Source: Phellopilus nigrolimitatus (taxonomy: Eukaryota > Basidiomycota > Agaricomycetes > Hymenochaetales > Hymenochaetaceae). Taken from it: a stretch of DNA of 64,000 bases. Below the pieces are notes generated by a model. It saw nothing but the letters and a program-made list of their open reading frames with translations. It made no database searches and was not told the origin of the DNA. The stretch spans positions 1 through 64,000 of the forward strand of contig JAJOHG010000086.1 of assembly GCA_021029095.1 (NCBI GenBank), given 5' to 3'. The first letter of the stretch is position 1. Each line of letters starts with the position of its first letter. Below, piece by piece: positions 25,165 through 38,600 of the stretch. Both the position numbers and the translations under genes were made by a program.

Positions 25165-28100
25165 GGCAGAACGAAAGAGCGCTCCGGGTTGTGGATATTG
25201 TGGATATTGTGGTTATACGTAGGCGTGTGTGTGCGAGTCACTTCTCTCTGCCCGGCGAGATGGAGGCGGTCGTCGTGGTTGCGCGAGGCGCTGCGGGACG
25301 TCGTGCGATCCACGTCAGTGTTACTATTAGTCATCATCACTTTCTTGGTACATGTAACTTCCAGATCACGTGGCGATCCTGTCTGTGTGCCTTCGGTTTT
25401 CGTCGTGGGCCTTTGCTCTATCCTTTTTATCTTTTATTTTGGGGGCATCGTGGCCCTCCATTTTAGCGGGCCCGTTTTCAGGCGGCGCGCCCCACGGCCC
25501 GGGTGCGTGTCCGCGTTTCGGCGCAGCGTGTGCCGACGGACGTGCATACATGGACATATGGACATATGGACATGTCAGGATCGCACCGAGCGCGTGTCGG
25601 GGGTGCGAGCGAGCGAGCGAGCGAGGGCGTCGGCCGACTGCTTTTGTGTGGTCTTTGCCCCTGGCCCCCTGTGGACCCGTTTGGGTCTCTATTTTTAGGT
25701 ATGATATGGCATTGTGTGTGCCGGTCGTACGTAGAGTCGCCTGAGCCCTGATCGTGAGGTTACCGCGAACACGCGAAACGAACGACGCATGCAGCTGCTT
25801 CGAAAGCAGCGAGTGCGAGCGTATATATATACATATGTATGTATAGTGAATCCGCGAACGGGGGAAGACAGATGTCGAGCGCCAGATAATCATACATGTA
25901 CATATAGCCTCGGACACCTGCGTTCTGCGTTTCAAGATTATTCAGAACGAGATGTCGGGCTCGGGTCCGCGACGTTTCGACGTTTCGACTGGCTGCTGCG
26001 GGCCCACGGCCGGTGCGTGCTGGGGAGCCAGCCAACCGCAAAAGAGGCGTGTTGATCGGTGGAGCGCAGCGGCCTCCATTCCTCGTCCATCGTGTACATC
26101 TATCTATACATGCATACGCTGGGCCAGCCAGCCAGTCGCAGAGGCTCGGGACCTCGGGCGGAAGACGGCCCAGCGCGCCGCGGATCTGGGGAGAACTTAG
26201 AAGTGAAGCACGGCGACGTGTGCGATGACGCAATGCCTTTGCTAGGACTGGGCCTGCTCGAGGCGCCGCGATTGGCAAATTGCGGAATTGCAAATTGTCG
26301 CGGAAGGACGTGCCGGCTCTTGCTGCAGGCTTCTCGTGCTGGCACTGTGGCAGGCTTCTCGTGCTGGGGTGCAGGTGCACTGTCGTTGTCAGCGCGAGGC
26401 AAGCGTAACATGGACATGCAATTGCAATTGCACAGAGGCAGCGGCCCGGGTGCGCTGCGAATCGCGGAATTGGAGATCCCGCTGGGCGTCGACGGGACGT
26501 CCGGCGACGCTGTCCCATTCGATGCGGCGGCGCGACGGGCACGTCGGAGCGCTGCTCACTGGTTACATACAGCACACACAAGAAGGATGCACATCCAATT
26601 CAATTCAATTCAATTCAATTCTCCGTACATACAGTACAGTATACAATATCCTGCGGGAGCGAATAGAGCGCGCGCGGCGAGCCTGCGCCAAAAAGACGAA
26701 CGCCCGGAAGTACAATCGAAATAGGCTGGCATTGGGCCCGGCCGGGGGCGTGGCGTGGCGTGATGCTCGGCTAGAGCGCATATGTATGTATCTCTGTAAA
26801 TTGCGAATTGCGAATCGCATTGCGGAAGCGGAAGCGGGACGGGGTAGATCGCTCGCTCGCTCGCTCGGGCGTGTGCACCGTTTTGGGCGCCCCCCGGGTC
26901 GGCGCGAGCGAGTTGGGCAAGGGCGTTCCGTTCGTTCGAGAGTAAATGAAATGTTGGGTGCTGATCGTGATCGGCGCGTCGGCGTCGAGTCGGACGCGGA
27001 CTGTTCGCTGATGCCGTCACGTAAGGACAGAGAATCAGAGATATGGATGGATGGGATGGGATGGATGGAAGTGCAGCCACACTTCGCAACTGGCAACTAT
27101 GATACTATGATATATGATATGTGACCATGGAATGATGTGTGTGTGATTTGCTGGCGTCTGCACTGGGACTGAGAGCCAGGCAGGGGGAGACGCGATCAGC
27201 CTGTCAGTTGGGCAGGATGGAGACGGACGGCTTGGCGTTTTCTCATGCACGCCGCGACGTGCAGATGCTGCTGGCTGAGAGGGAAGAGCGACCTCGCGAC
27301 AGGCGGTGCCGGGTAGGTAGGTGTGCTTGGGTTCGAGCCGTATGTCTGCGACTTGGAAATCCAGTCCAGAGAAGCTGGAGACGGAGTGCGCAGAACCGCA
27401 GCTGGATCAGTGCTAAAGCAGCCCAAGACGGAGGAAGAAAGCCATATGACACAGACTGAGACGCGCTAGGCGTCGCCGCCAAGAGGCGCCTGCGGCTTCC
27501 GAAACGCGCGCGGCGCCGCGACGCGCCAAGGGAGGCGTCTCTTTTAGCGTTTTTAGCGCGTCTTGGGGGGTGGAGTTGGCAGGCTTGGCGGCGCGCGGTT
27601 GGGAGGCTGCCAGGCTCAGATGATTTCATGCGAGACGAGTGCGTTGTTGTTGTTGTTGTACGGACGCTGATATTGCACGCGGACTTGGCGAAAAATCCGC
27701 TCTGATGTGCGAGGCGGTTCCCTCTTTATATACATGTATTATACCGTATGCGCGCGCGGAATTCGAGAAGGGCAAAAAGAAGTGGGAGTATATTTATAGC
27801 GGCTGTGTGATTTACACGGCGGGAGGCGTGGCGATAGGGAATATCGTGAATATGACATAGGTGGCGAGCGTATAGGGCGCATACATACAAGCCGGGATAT
27901 GATATGATATGAGACGGGGCAGACACGATTGGCCTGTGGCCGGGACATGAGCGGATTTTGAGGACTGGATGACGGGAGTTGTTGTCGGGTCGGGGTCGGA
28001 GAGGGTAAACAGTACTTAGCGCATGTAGCCGAGGCCGGCTGTGCTGAGCCGGCTGGGCCGGGCCCGGCATGGGAGGGGCTTCCGGAGCGTTACGGCGTGA

Positions 28101-28584
28101 CGGTGTGCGTGCCCCCGTGTGCGGCGGGCAGCTATCGGCGAGGCGGAGGCGGGATTGGTGGGTATACGAGTGGCGCCGGACGGGGATAGAGCGCGCGCAC
28201 TCCCACTCCCGCCCGAGTCGTTCCGGGCGTCGACGGTGACATAGAACGGCTGAGACGGCACGCTTACCAGCGGCATGCCCAAATCCGACCACACCGATAT
28301 TTTCCAGGGAACAGGGAACGTCCCACCCCCCGGCTAATTTTGGGTGCTGTTTGCGGATGTTTGTTCTGATTGCGTTCGGTTCGCTTTCGGCGGTATCGCA
28401 AATAAATACGGCCAGCCCTGCCGTCCGTTCTCTTTCCTCCACTTCCTTCTCCCCTCCACAGTCCATTCTCCCAACAGCCCGCAGACAACTCCCACTCAGC
28501 GAGCTCCCTCCCCCTCCCCACCCCCCTCCCACCCGCTAAGGGCTAAGCCTCCGTCACCCGTCCCCCCCGTCTATCGCCGCCGCC
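25165..28584. promoter_or_regulatory. Long GC-rich region upstream of H+-ATPase
   Basis: 3.4 kb between the divergent membrane-protein gene and the H+-ATPase. No gene is supported; the long frames here overlap in several phases and lack family character. Simple repeats: GACATATG-type near 25552-25575, (CAATT)n at about 26596-26622, GGATG-type near 27044-27068, (GTTGTT)n near 27643-27658, and GATAT-type near 27898-27911. On the + strand 28425-28580 is rich in C/T with CCCTCCCC runs, as is usual just upstream of highly expressed fungal genes. It probably contains the core promoter and 5' UTR. Confidence 0.5.
26596..26622. repeat. (CAATT)n pentanucleotide repeat
   Basis: Five consecutive AATTC/CAATT units in otherwise GC-rich DNA. 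No coding context. Confidence 0.85.
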
Positions 28585-31500
28585 ATGTCTGACCCCGTTG
28601 CTGAGAAAGAGGCTGGTCCGCCAGCTCCAACAGAGTCCCCGGAGGAGAGCACCACCGATGCTGTCCCGGCAGAGAAGAAGAAAAGGGAATACAAGGAGTT
28701 TACCCACGAGCAGGAGGCCGTTACCCGTGCGTTTCTTTTTCTTCTCTTCTCTCTTGTCTTTGTGTCGTGCAGATCCCTGTGTCGCGCGCACATCCAACTT
28801 GGGGGCGTCAGCCCCAAAAATGGAGAAACCTAATCACCGGCTGACGCTTTGTCCTGCCTACTTTAGATGCGAATGTCGACATGTCCCAGATCGAGCTCCG
28901 CGCTGAGGACCTCTACGACAAGGAGAAGGTCGACCTCGAGACCATCGTCATCGACGACGTCTTCACCCTGCTTCAGTGCAATGACCAAGGTCTTACGGAC
29001 GCTGAGGCAAAACGCCGTTTCGAGATCTTTGGTCCCAACAAACTCGAACAGGAGGAACAGAACGCGTTCCTGCAGGTATGCTCCGCTTCGAGCAAGGTTT
29101 CTCCGTTCTTCAAGCGCATGTGACTTATGACGCTTTTGTGTTTTCTTTTTTAGTTCCTGAGCTTCATGTGGAACCCGCTCTCCTGGGTCATGGAGGGTGC
29201 CGCCCTCGTCGCCATCGTGCTTTCCAACGGAGAGGGCATGCCTCCCGATTGGGAGGATTTCCTCGGTATCGTTCTCTTGCTGTTCTGTAACTCGGCTATC
29301 GGCTTCTACGAAGAGCGTGGCGCGGGTAACGCTGTCAAGGCTCTCATGGATTCACTCGCACCCAAAGCCAGGTGCAGGCGCGACGGCAAATGGATGGAGA
29401 TCGAGTCGGCTGAGCTCGTCCCGGGTGATATGGTTGCTTTCAAGATTGGTGACGTCGTTCCGGGCGACTGTCGTCTCACGGAGGCTATCAGCGTCTCGAT
29501 TGACCAGGCCGCTCTTACGGGAGAGTCCCTTCCCCAGAGCAAGAAGCTCGGTGACCAATGCTTCTCGTGAGTCGAAACAGGATCTGCATCTTTTGCCTGT
29601 GTGCTGATTTAGTATCAAAAGTGGTTCGACGTGCAAACAGGGCGAAGCCGAGGGTGTTGTTATCTCTACTGGTGGGAACACGTTTTTCGGTCGTGCGGCG
29701 TCGCTCGTCGGCCAGGACGATGATTCGACGGGTCACTTGCAAAAGATTCTCGCGCAGATCGGTGCTTTCTGCCTTGTCTCTATCGGTTTTTTCGTCCTTG
29801 CGGAAATCCTTGTCCTATACCCGGCTTACCACTACACGTACCGCCGCGGTCTCAATGACATTCTCGTGCTTTTGATCGGTGGTATCCCGATTGCCATGCC
29901 CACTGTCTTGTCCGTTACGCTCGCCGTCGGTGCCCAGCAGCTCGCCAAGCACAAGGCCATCGTCACCCGTATCACCGCCATTGAGGAGCTGGCTGGCGTC
30001 ACCATCCTGTGCTCCGACAAGACGGGCACGCTCACGACGAACAAGCTCACCATCGACAAGGGCCTCGTCAAGTGCTACAGCTCGTTCACGCCACAGGACG
30101 TCATTCTTTTGTCGGCGTACGCATCCCGTGTGGAGAACCAGGACGCTATCGACGGTTGCGTTGTTGGCTCACTCGATGACCCGAAAAAGGCGCGCGAAGG
30201 TATCACGCTCTTGGACTTCAAGCCGTTCAACCCTGTCGACAAGCGTACCGAAATCACCTACCGCGAGGAGTCGTCTGGCAAGCTCAAGCGTGTCACGAAG
30301 GGTATGACTGGTAGCGTCATCGAGCTCTGCACGCGCAACAAGACCGAGGAATTGGAGAACCGTCTTGAGGCTGACGTCGAGGATTTCGCGAGGCGTGGTC
30401 TCCGTGCGCTCGCAGTTGCGTACGAGGAGCTCGACCACGACGACCATGAGGGCGAGGGCAACGGCTTCGAGCTCATCGGTCTGCTCACTATCTTCGACCC
30501 GCCCCGTGACGACACCAAGCAGACGATCGATGATGCTATGGCTCTCGGTGTCAAGGTCAAGATGGTCACCGGTGACCAGCTCGCTATCGCAAAGGAGACT
30601 GGCCGTCGTCTCGGCCTTGGCGACCACATGTACCATGCAAAGGTTCTCAAGGAAGGCCCGGCGCCGGGCAGCAAGTACCAGAACCTCGACGAGGTCATCC
30701 TCGACGCCGACGGCTTCGCTGGTGTGTTCCCCGAGCACAAGTACGAGATCGTCAAGCGCCTCCAGGGTCTCGGCCATCTGTGCGCCATGACTGGCGACGG
30801 TGCAAACGACGCCCCCGCTCTTTCCCGTGCCAACGTCGGTATCGCTGTCGAGGGTGCGACGGACGCTGCGCGTGGTGCGGCCGACATTGTCCTTACGGAG
30901 CCCGGCCTGTCGACGATCGTGCACGCCATCCGCGGCTCGCGTATCATCTTCCAGCGCATGCGCAACTACTCGATCTACGCGTGCGCCGTCACCATCCGTA
31001 TCGTCGTGTGCTTCGCCATCCTCGCGTTCGCGTACAACTTCGACTTCCCGCCGTTCATGGTCCTGATCATCGCCCTGCTCAACGACGGCACGATCATGAC
31101 GCTGTCTGTCGACCGTGTGCTCCCGAGCAGCACGCCAGACAGCTGGGATCTTGCTGAGATCTTCAGTTTCGCTGTTGCGTATGGTCTTTACCTGACTGCG
31201 TCGACGTAAGTGTCCACAGTTTAACACTGGCATGACTTGTGCTAATTATACTTTGTTGTTTAGTGTCATCCTTGTCGTTGTCATCATTGAGACTACGTTC
31301 TTCCAGGACAAGTTCGGCGTCAACCTCTCGACTCCTAGAGGCCAGCCGGTTGACCACAACGACTTCCAGCTGCACTCGATCATCTACCTCCAGGTTGCCA
31401 TCATCTCGCAGGCGCTCATCTTCGTCACTCGCTCCCACAGCTTCTTCTTCATGGAGCGCCCGTCGTACGCCCTCCTGTTCGCCTTCGCGCTCGCGCAGGT

Positions 31501-31921
31501 TGTCTCGTCCATCATCGCCGCCTACGCCGACTGGGGCTTCACCGACCTGCACTCCATCTCTGCGGGCTGGATCGGCATCGTCTGGGTCTGGAACATCGTG
31601 TGGTTCATCCCGCTCGACTGGATCAAGTTCGCGATGAAGGCGACGGTCATCAAGAAGCTGCGCGCGCGGCACACGGCCGCGCAGCTCGCGGAGGCGTCGT
31701 CGACGGGCGGCGTGCCGCTCACGCGCACGCAGTCGCGCGCGGCGTCGCTCCACGAGAGCCTGTACTCGAACCGCGTGAGCTTCATCCGCCGCGCGGCGCG
31801 CAAGGTCGGCCTCGGGGGCAAGATCCACGTCAAGCCCGACGAGCTGCGCCGCTTCAGCTCGATCCAGGCCGCACAGACCGGCCAGACACTCGCGCGCAAC
31901 CCGTCGCGCACTGCGGCCTGA
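28585..31921 (+). CDS. PMA1: Plasma-membrane H+-ATPase (P-type, P3A)
   Basis: Pumps protons out across the plasma membrane and energises nutrient uptake. Five exons (28585-28726, 28867-29075, 29154-29566, 29613-31205, 31264-31921) join in frame to 1,004 residues. Seen in order: an acidic N-terminus; a first helix pair ([20 protein letters not shown], then [14 protein letters not shown]); the actuator [27 protein letters not shown] (M4); the phosphorylation loop [13 protein letters not shown]; nucleotide-binding and hinge motifs [11 protein letters not shown] and [20 protein letters not shown]; and five to six further C-terminal helices. The Arg/Ser-rich tail after residue ~900 ([15 protein letters not shown], ending RNPSRTAA) sits where the autoinhibitory, kinase-regulated domain lies in fungal Pma1. 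It has all key residues and strong GC-ending codon bias, indicating high expression. Confidence 0.97.
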
Positions 31922-32651
31922 GCGCGACGACGACGACTTCCTCATATGACCATGCGAAGGGAGGGAGGGGATAGAGTTTCGGCCGCCGCCTTGGGGCGGC
32001 CAAAAGAATACGTATAATATCTAGAACCTCGACGACGATTGACCGCTGCCCTCGCGGATTGCACCTTCTTTTTCCTTATGTTTTGTTCTTTTTTTTTCTC
32101 CTTTCATGCTCTTTCTTTCATGCTCCCCTTTTCTTCTACGATTATTTTCTTTTGCCACTAGTGTGTTAGTGCGCGCTCCTTGGCTGCTTGCTCTCCCTTG
32201 CTTTGACACGCACGCTGGGTTTCTTGCCTTTTAGAGTACCTATTATCTTTAGTGCGTTTCTGCGAGGAGGAATGTGGTCGAGAGTCGTGCGTGCGTTGTC
32301 TGACGGTATTACATATAATCCAATGTTCAATATCAAAGCAAGTTTTTCGTCTACGTGTGCACCGCTCTCGATGTCTGATCTTCATACTTCATGGACTGTT
32401 ATGTTTATGTTTTGATGTCGTATTTTCCACTGGTTTCTTGAGCTTTCTGAATAAATAGATTTTTTCTGTTTTTCTCCCGTGCACCGACAAATGTGAGAGA
32501 ACAGCTTAGAACCCGCGGCCTGCTCCTGTGCTCGTACTTAGTTTACTTGTCGGGCGAACTGCAAGATGTGAAGTCCGGAAAAGGGGGTAACGTATGTATG
32601 TATCTACGGCAATTACATGTACATGTACATCCACGCATATTATCCACGACT
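31922..32651. other. Convergent 3' flanks of PMA1 and UGGT
   Basis: T-rich DNA with the PMA1 3' UTR on the left (an AATAAATAG motif near 32450 is a possible poly(A) signal). A TACATGTACATGTACAT run at 32614-32630 lies about 22 bases past the UGGT stop on the minus strand. Confidence 0.5.
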
Positions 32652-35600
32652 CTACAGCTCGTCCTTCGCGTGCCCGTCTGCGCCCTCCGCACGCACGTCC
32701 GCTGCGGCGTTAACGTTAGCGCCAGCGCCAGGCCCGGCCCCACCGCCCTCCTTCGCGTTCTCGCCCGAAGCCGGGCCCGCCGCAGCCGCAGCCGCCGCGC
32801 CCGCGAGCGCGTTCGCGTCCGCGGCCGCGACGTGCGAGCGGATCCTGCCCGCGTCCGCGAGCGCGCGCGCGAGGCGCGCGATCTCCGCGTCGTACGCCTC
32901 CCACTCGGGGATCTGGCGCGCGCGCGCGAGCTTTGGCTCTTTCTGTGTGGGGGTGCGTGCGTGAGCGGGGTTATTGGGGGTGAGTGTGTGTGAGGGGGGA
33001 AGGGGGGAGGACGTACCGTGAGCGGGTTTTGGCAGAGGTCGATGGTCTTTGCGCGGTGCAGGCGGTCTTTGCTGCCTGTGAACGCGGACGGGTGAGCCGG
33101 TCGTCCAGATGAATCAGGCGAAGTGAGGAAAGCGGTACGTACACCATGTCTCGCACTGTCGTCATCGGCGATTTTCAGTTCCTTCGATCTCTGAGAGTTG
33201 TGGAGTTTGACATACCCAGAGCCAATCCTCGTCTAGTGAGAACTGGAATGACGAATCACACGTTAGTCAGACACGTCAGAGTGCAGACTGAAGTTGGTCG
33301 CTTACTATGGGAACTTCGCGTTGCAGGTTGTTGGGGAGATCTTGGAAGATCGCGTGAGCAGCGGGTCAGATTCGCGTAAAAACCAGCTACAAATGATTTA
33401 CCTTGGTCTAAGTTCGCTAGTGAATTAGGGTCTTGCGAGAGTTGTTGATAGCTTCCGCGGAGAATGTCCTGCGTGAGGCGATTTAGTCTAGCCAAAGACA
33501 GGTGAAAACTCGCCACTTACTCCCGCAGCGACCTATGAAAATCCGACGCGATCAGTTAGTGCGATGGTGTTGTAGTGACGCTCAGACTCACTTGTCGGAA
33601 ACGAGCCAGATCAACAACGTACAGCGCGCTGAAGGACGAGAATTCAATCAGCCGGACAGAACGCTTGGGATTGTTAAGAAATACATTACCTGATATGATA
33701 GGGTCGACCACGGAGGAAGTCCTTCCAATACCCCGTCTTCCAGAATCGGAAGCCCTCCATGTCCGTGTTGTCGTCGCCCATTGGTGTGTATCCATATGGC
33801 GCTCCGTGCATATCCAGGTCAACGAGTTCTTGCAAATCAGTACGCACGATCTGGTCCGCGTCGACAAAGATGACCTTCTTCAGGTCCATTGGGAACAGCA
33901 CGTCGAGGAAGAGGATCTTGTACGCCCAGATGATGCGCTGCTTTTCTGTCTGCGCCCGCAGCCACGAAGGCCATTTGTACGTGACAAGCTCGTAGTCGAA
34001 ATTATACTCTTCGGCGAAATGAGGCAGGAATTCCTACGATACAGCGGAGCGATGAGGCATCTTGATCAACAGACACTAATGGGGACACTTACAAGGAACG
34101 AAGGTGACAGGAAATTCTCGATGAACCAAAACTTGACGGTGCTTTTAGTGTTCTTAAGGACACTCAAGATCATGATCGACGCAAAACGCTGGTCTTAGAG
34201 TTAGTATAAGCTAATGATTCATCGTTGCAAAAGACTTGCCTCGTACAGTAGCCCAGAAGCGACTGTGAAAATGTTGATATCAGCCTGACGAGACGCAATA
34301 GTTTTAATGGGTGGGTTTTTGGGCCGAAATAAGGATACGACACTATCCGGCGAATATTGTCTCAGGATATAATTGAGCGATTAATAGATATATAGACGTA
34401 CCGTGAAGCTAGATTGTCAAACAGATTCTTCGACCCTTCCTCGCCTACGACAAACTCATCGAGGACGTCCGCCTTCTCCATTCCCGGGCGCCTTCTCACA
34501 CGTGGATACAATGTCAAGCCTTCGAAGCTAGTCAAAGTGATCTCGTTCCCTACGACGGAGACATTCGGACTATTCCAGCCTTCGTTGCCCGCGCTCTCTA
34601 GTGCGTATACATCACGGCCTCGGCCCTCGCGGATATCGAGCTGAAAGACGCCTGGTGTCGCTTTGAATTGCAGATAGCCCATGTTGAGGACAACCTGTGT
34701 GTCGTCAACAACCGTGCCATCGAGTGCCGCGAGCTGCAGTTGCAACCCGCGTGGGGGCGCATTTGTGAGTACATCGCGCGCGTGACCCTCGATTACGAGG
34801 TAGTCGAGCTCAAATATTGCCTCGAGCCCACGTTCACGATCTTCAGGTGAGAGGGTCGAGAGCTGAACATTATCGAGGTCGTAGAGGGCCTCGCGTGGGC
34901 GGACAAGCCATGATGGTGGCACGTCCATTGCCATCGTATACAGAGGCTCTGTCGGCAAACCATCGAAGGTTGTCTGGGCTTCAATCTCGAGACTGGAAAT
35001 GCAATTAGAAAATGCCGCTCGATGGTATGCAAGTCAATTACCCATTCTCATCGAACGAGAGGCTAGGCGAAAGGTTGAAGCGATAGAATCGCCTAAGGGG
35101 GAGCTGAGGACAGGATAGGTTGAGTGTAACCCGAGGCAATGAGCCAAACAATCTCGTACTTCTGAATAACGTCCAGGATTCAGATAAACCTCTGCGAATA
35201 CGGAGGGTACCGTCGAAAGCCACTGTTGAATCATCCATCAGCATTGCACATCCCGACACCCTCAAATGCAAAATTGAAGTCGACCTCGAGGAATGCTGAC
35301 CACTTCTGCGCAGATACGCTCACGGGATCCACCACGACGCCAATATGATACACAGCAGTAGATTGGTCGCCAAACGAAAAAGATCTATATGAGAAAACAT
35401 ATTAGTAACTGACGCAAACATAAATACCAGAAAGTCATAGGACGTACGTGAAAGTTCCCGGAAAGCTGACGATAATTTCTCTTCCGGGGGAGCGGGGTAG
35501 TATTCAACAAACCCTGTTCGCTTGGATCGGGAAGCTGTACGGAGGATATTACTGACGAGGCCATGGACACTAAATTCCCATAGGCGATTCTAGGTATGTC

Positions 35601-38600
35601 GGTTTTCAGTTACGGTATGTAGAGTGAAATAAGTAAATAGTACAAACTTCTCGAGGCTCGTCGACGTGATCGTGAGGTTTGTCAATGCTTCGATTACGGG
35701 CGCAGTCCTCTTGCGCAGCTCATATTCCTCAAGAGCTGTGAAATCTGCTGACGAGAAAGCATGGGGCTCAATGGGGCCTACAACCTAAAGAATTCTAAAG
35801 TCAGATTATTGTAACGTGACGACCAAGAGGGAACGCACCCTTCCGTTCACGAGCAACGCTAACTCCCCTGGTTCGATCCCAAGTTCTCTCGCGACAAGTC
35901 TACTGGTGACACTGTATCGATCATGTGTTTCCGATTCGCTCAGCCCATCCATGGTGACTCCGACATCCTGAAGCAGTTGATAGACGACGGAGTTCTCAGA
36001 CAAAACAGTCTGCCCGACTGACGCCGGAGCGTCATCGGAAAACGCGGATTCCGGGTTAAGGAGTATGCCAAACTCTTTCAACGAAACCTTCGAGAGGAGC
36101 TCATGTGTGACGAGATGCGAGACAATGGGTGAGATCCGGCGGTGTGTAATAGAGGACTCTGAGTCTTTAGAAGCGGGGTTATGAATGAAAGACAATCTGG
36201 AAGCTGACCCCTCCTGAAGAATATGGTTAAAAAGCGATACCCGGCGCCAGCAGAATGACGCACAAGCGATAACAAGGCTTCTTTCATCAACGCGATACCG
36301 CCTTCGCTATCAAGATCTGCTACCACAAACGTCGTCAATGTCATCTCTTCGGAATCTTGGTTATCCATAAGGTCGCGATTCAAAGTAGAGCAATCAGTAC
36401 AAAAAGGTCACATTGGATATTTTGTAAATTCACCTGGATACAAATATGCTCCAGCCGCCGGTGCGAATACAGTTTTCTTAAATATCTCAGGCAAGTTGAA
36501 CACGCGCAGACTACCGCTCCCGACACCCGGCCTCGCTGCCGAAGGGAAGATATATCTGTTTCGACGAAGATGTGTTTCTGGGAGGTCATAAAAGTACGTG
36601 TCGATGGTCCCAAGGTCCGCATCGCCAAGTTCTGCTAGATAAATCTGCGATGTTTTAGCAAAAACGGTTTGGTCTTGTTTCAGAGAAGAATAAATTAAAG
36701 GTGCATTGAAAGCTTGGCATACCTTCTCCTGGAAATACTGGATTTGAGTCGACATCTCCGTCTGCAGATGCTTAAGGAACTCCTGTAAATAATTTCCATA
36801 AATAATTCAAGCTTGCATGAGTCTTAGGAATTAAGTAGTATGAGCCTAATACTAACGTCGTCCAAGTCGAAGTGCTTTGCATTCACAAATGCATGTCCAG
36901 TTGGGCATGATCCAGGCGTCGCATCCAGACGCTGTGCATACGCATGTGCCTTCTCAATACGTTCCACCATGGTTATGCCTTCCTCTGTACCTTCTTTGCT
37001 CTCTTCTACTTCATCAGGGCTAGCCTCGTTCTCCTCTTCATTGCCGTCAAAAATGTCGTCGATACTGAATTTAGGCTTTTTCGCCCCTTGTTCGTCGCTT
37101 GCAGTCTGCTGAAGCTCTTTGAACTGGTGTCGTACAAGATCCCAGTCAACCGTTGGAGCGAGGAGGTGAACTGGCATTTGGATCTGTCCGACCTGGAGTC
37201 ACAGGCCATTCTCGTAAGGACATATCTAAATAGTGAAGGGTGGAACGTACTTGGGCAAGGAATGCCATGGTTTTTGCACGCCCATAAGTATCTAAAAGGT
37301 GGTAGAACAACCTCGCCATTTTGCGTGCTATATTAAAAACCCGTTCACAGATCTTTTCAGATTCAATAGCTGTGTGAATTCATACTCACCATCATCGGTC
37401 TCAACTCCAGGTACGACGCCAAAGCGAATAGGAAAGCCCCTGCTGATGATATTGCTGACTGGCCCGGCTATGAAATTCAGGCTCGCTGTTTGCGAGAGGT
37501 CGGCAACTACGATAACATTGATCAAGTTCTGCTTGACGTTGTGGAATTGACCCGGATAGGTTTGGCGGAGAAGCTATGGTTTTTTTCCCCCGTGTAAGTC
37601 GAATGAGCTTTTCGTCAGTCGGGAAAGACTCACTCCTGTGATCGACGGGTTCCATCGCGCGTACCTGTGTATGCACGTAAAAGACCGCACTCCCGAAGTA
37701 TGCTCTGGAGATTAAACTCACCTCGAATCCTTCGTTAAATCATTCCACCACACAACGACACCACCGCCCTCGGGCCGGTCGCTCGCGTCGAAGAGTGCAT
37801 CCAGAACATCACTAGTCTCGCCTTGTGCTAGCGCGATCGACCGGTGTGTGAGGAGGTCGACCGCCTGCCCTGCGTCCAGGCCGAGCTCCGTCAGCGCACG
37901 CATAGTACCGCGCTCTTTTCGCAGCAGGCGGAGTAAGCTATTCCACGATGATTTCAGTAACTCCTAACGCTAAATCACAGGTTTGCATGAACTTGCACTC
38001 ACCCAAGAGGCGTTTGGTCGGACTCCTGTACGGCGAGCCCGTTCAACCACATCGCACTCGCGCCGCCTTGCGCGCGCATCTGGTTATCGAGCACTTCGTT
38101 GTGGACGCTCTCGTTCACAACGACACGCCGCGCAAGCGACACGGCATATTTGGGAAAGTTCTGTGATAGCTGTGCGAGTGTCGCCAGCGGGTTGCTTGAG
38201 TTAGTGATCAGCTGTGTAGCTTGAATTCCGATGTCTAGACATAGTTATATTTAATGAATACGCACAAATTACAGACTTACGACTTACTTAAAAGTTCTTC
38301 TTCAGAGAGCGAGGGCGAGATGTCTGCTGAAGTGTTCTGAGGATACTGCTCTACCAGGGACAGTACAAGATCGTCTTCTTTCGGTGAGCCCTCGGAAGAA
38401 GCCTCATTTCTTTCGTGTCCTTTTCCACTCGCGAATTAGTATGAGATATACAGAAGTAGGATTTAGTGAATCACCGCTTGATGCAGACTGCCTGTCATCG
38501 ACTGCAAGGTAGTCTGTTTTCTTCAAATCCAATGCAATCCCATACCCTAAAAGATAGCTCTTCCTACGCTCGCTTTTCCCAGTATGAGGAATATGTCGAA

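Noticed and set aside
24895..25698. Long + strand open frame (267 codons) over the acidic membrane-protein gene
   Set aside because: It is the antisense of the poly-Asp/poly-Glu coding region (Val-rich and Phe-rich runs) and continues into non-coding DNA. The minus-strand model has a matched intron and a plausible membrane helix.
25760..26581. 273-codon minus-strand frame
   Set aside because: Composition follows GC-rich and tandem-repeat DNA; no domain, no introns and no conserved blocks. Several overlapping frames of similar quality exist.
27726..28532. 268-codon minus-strand frame upstream of PMA1
   Set aside because: Covers the C/T-rich PMA1 promoter and lacks family features. The frame is explained by composition.
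30169..31233. 354-codon minus-strand frame inside PMA1
   Set aside because: Exact antisense of the H+-ATPase catalytic domain; biased codon use of the sense gene removes stops on the other strand.
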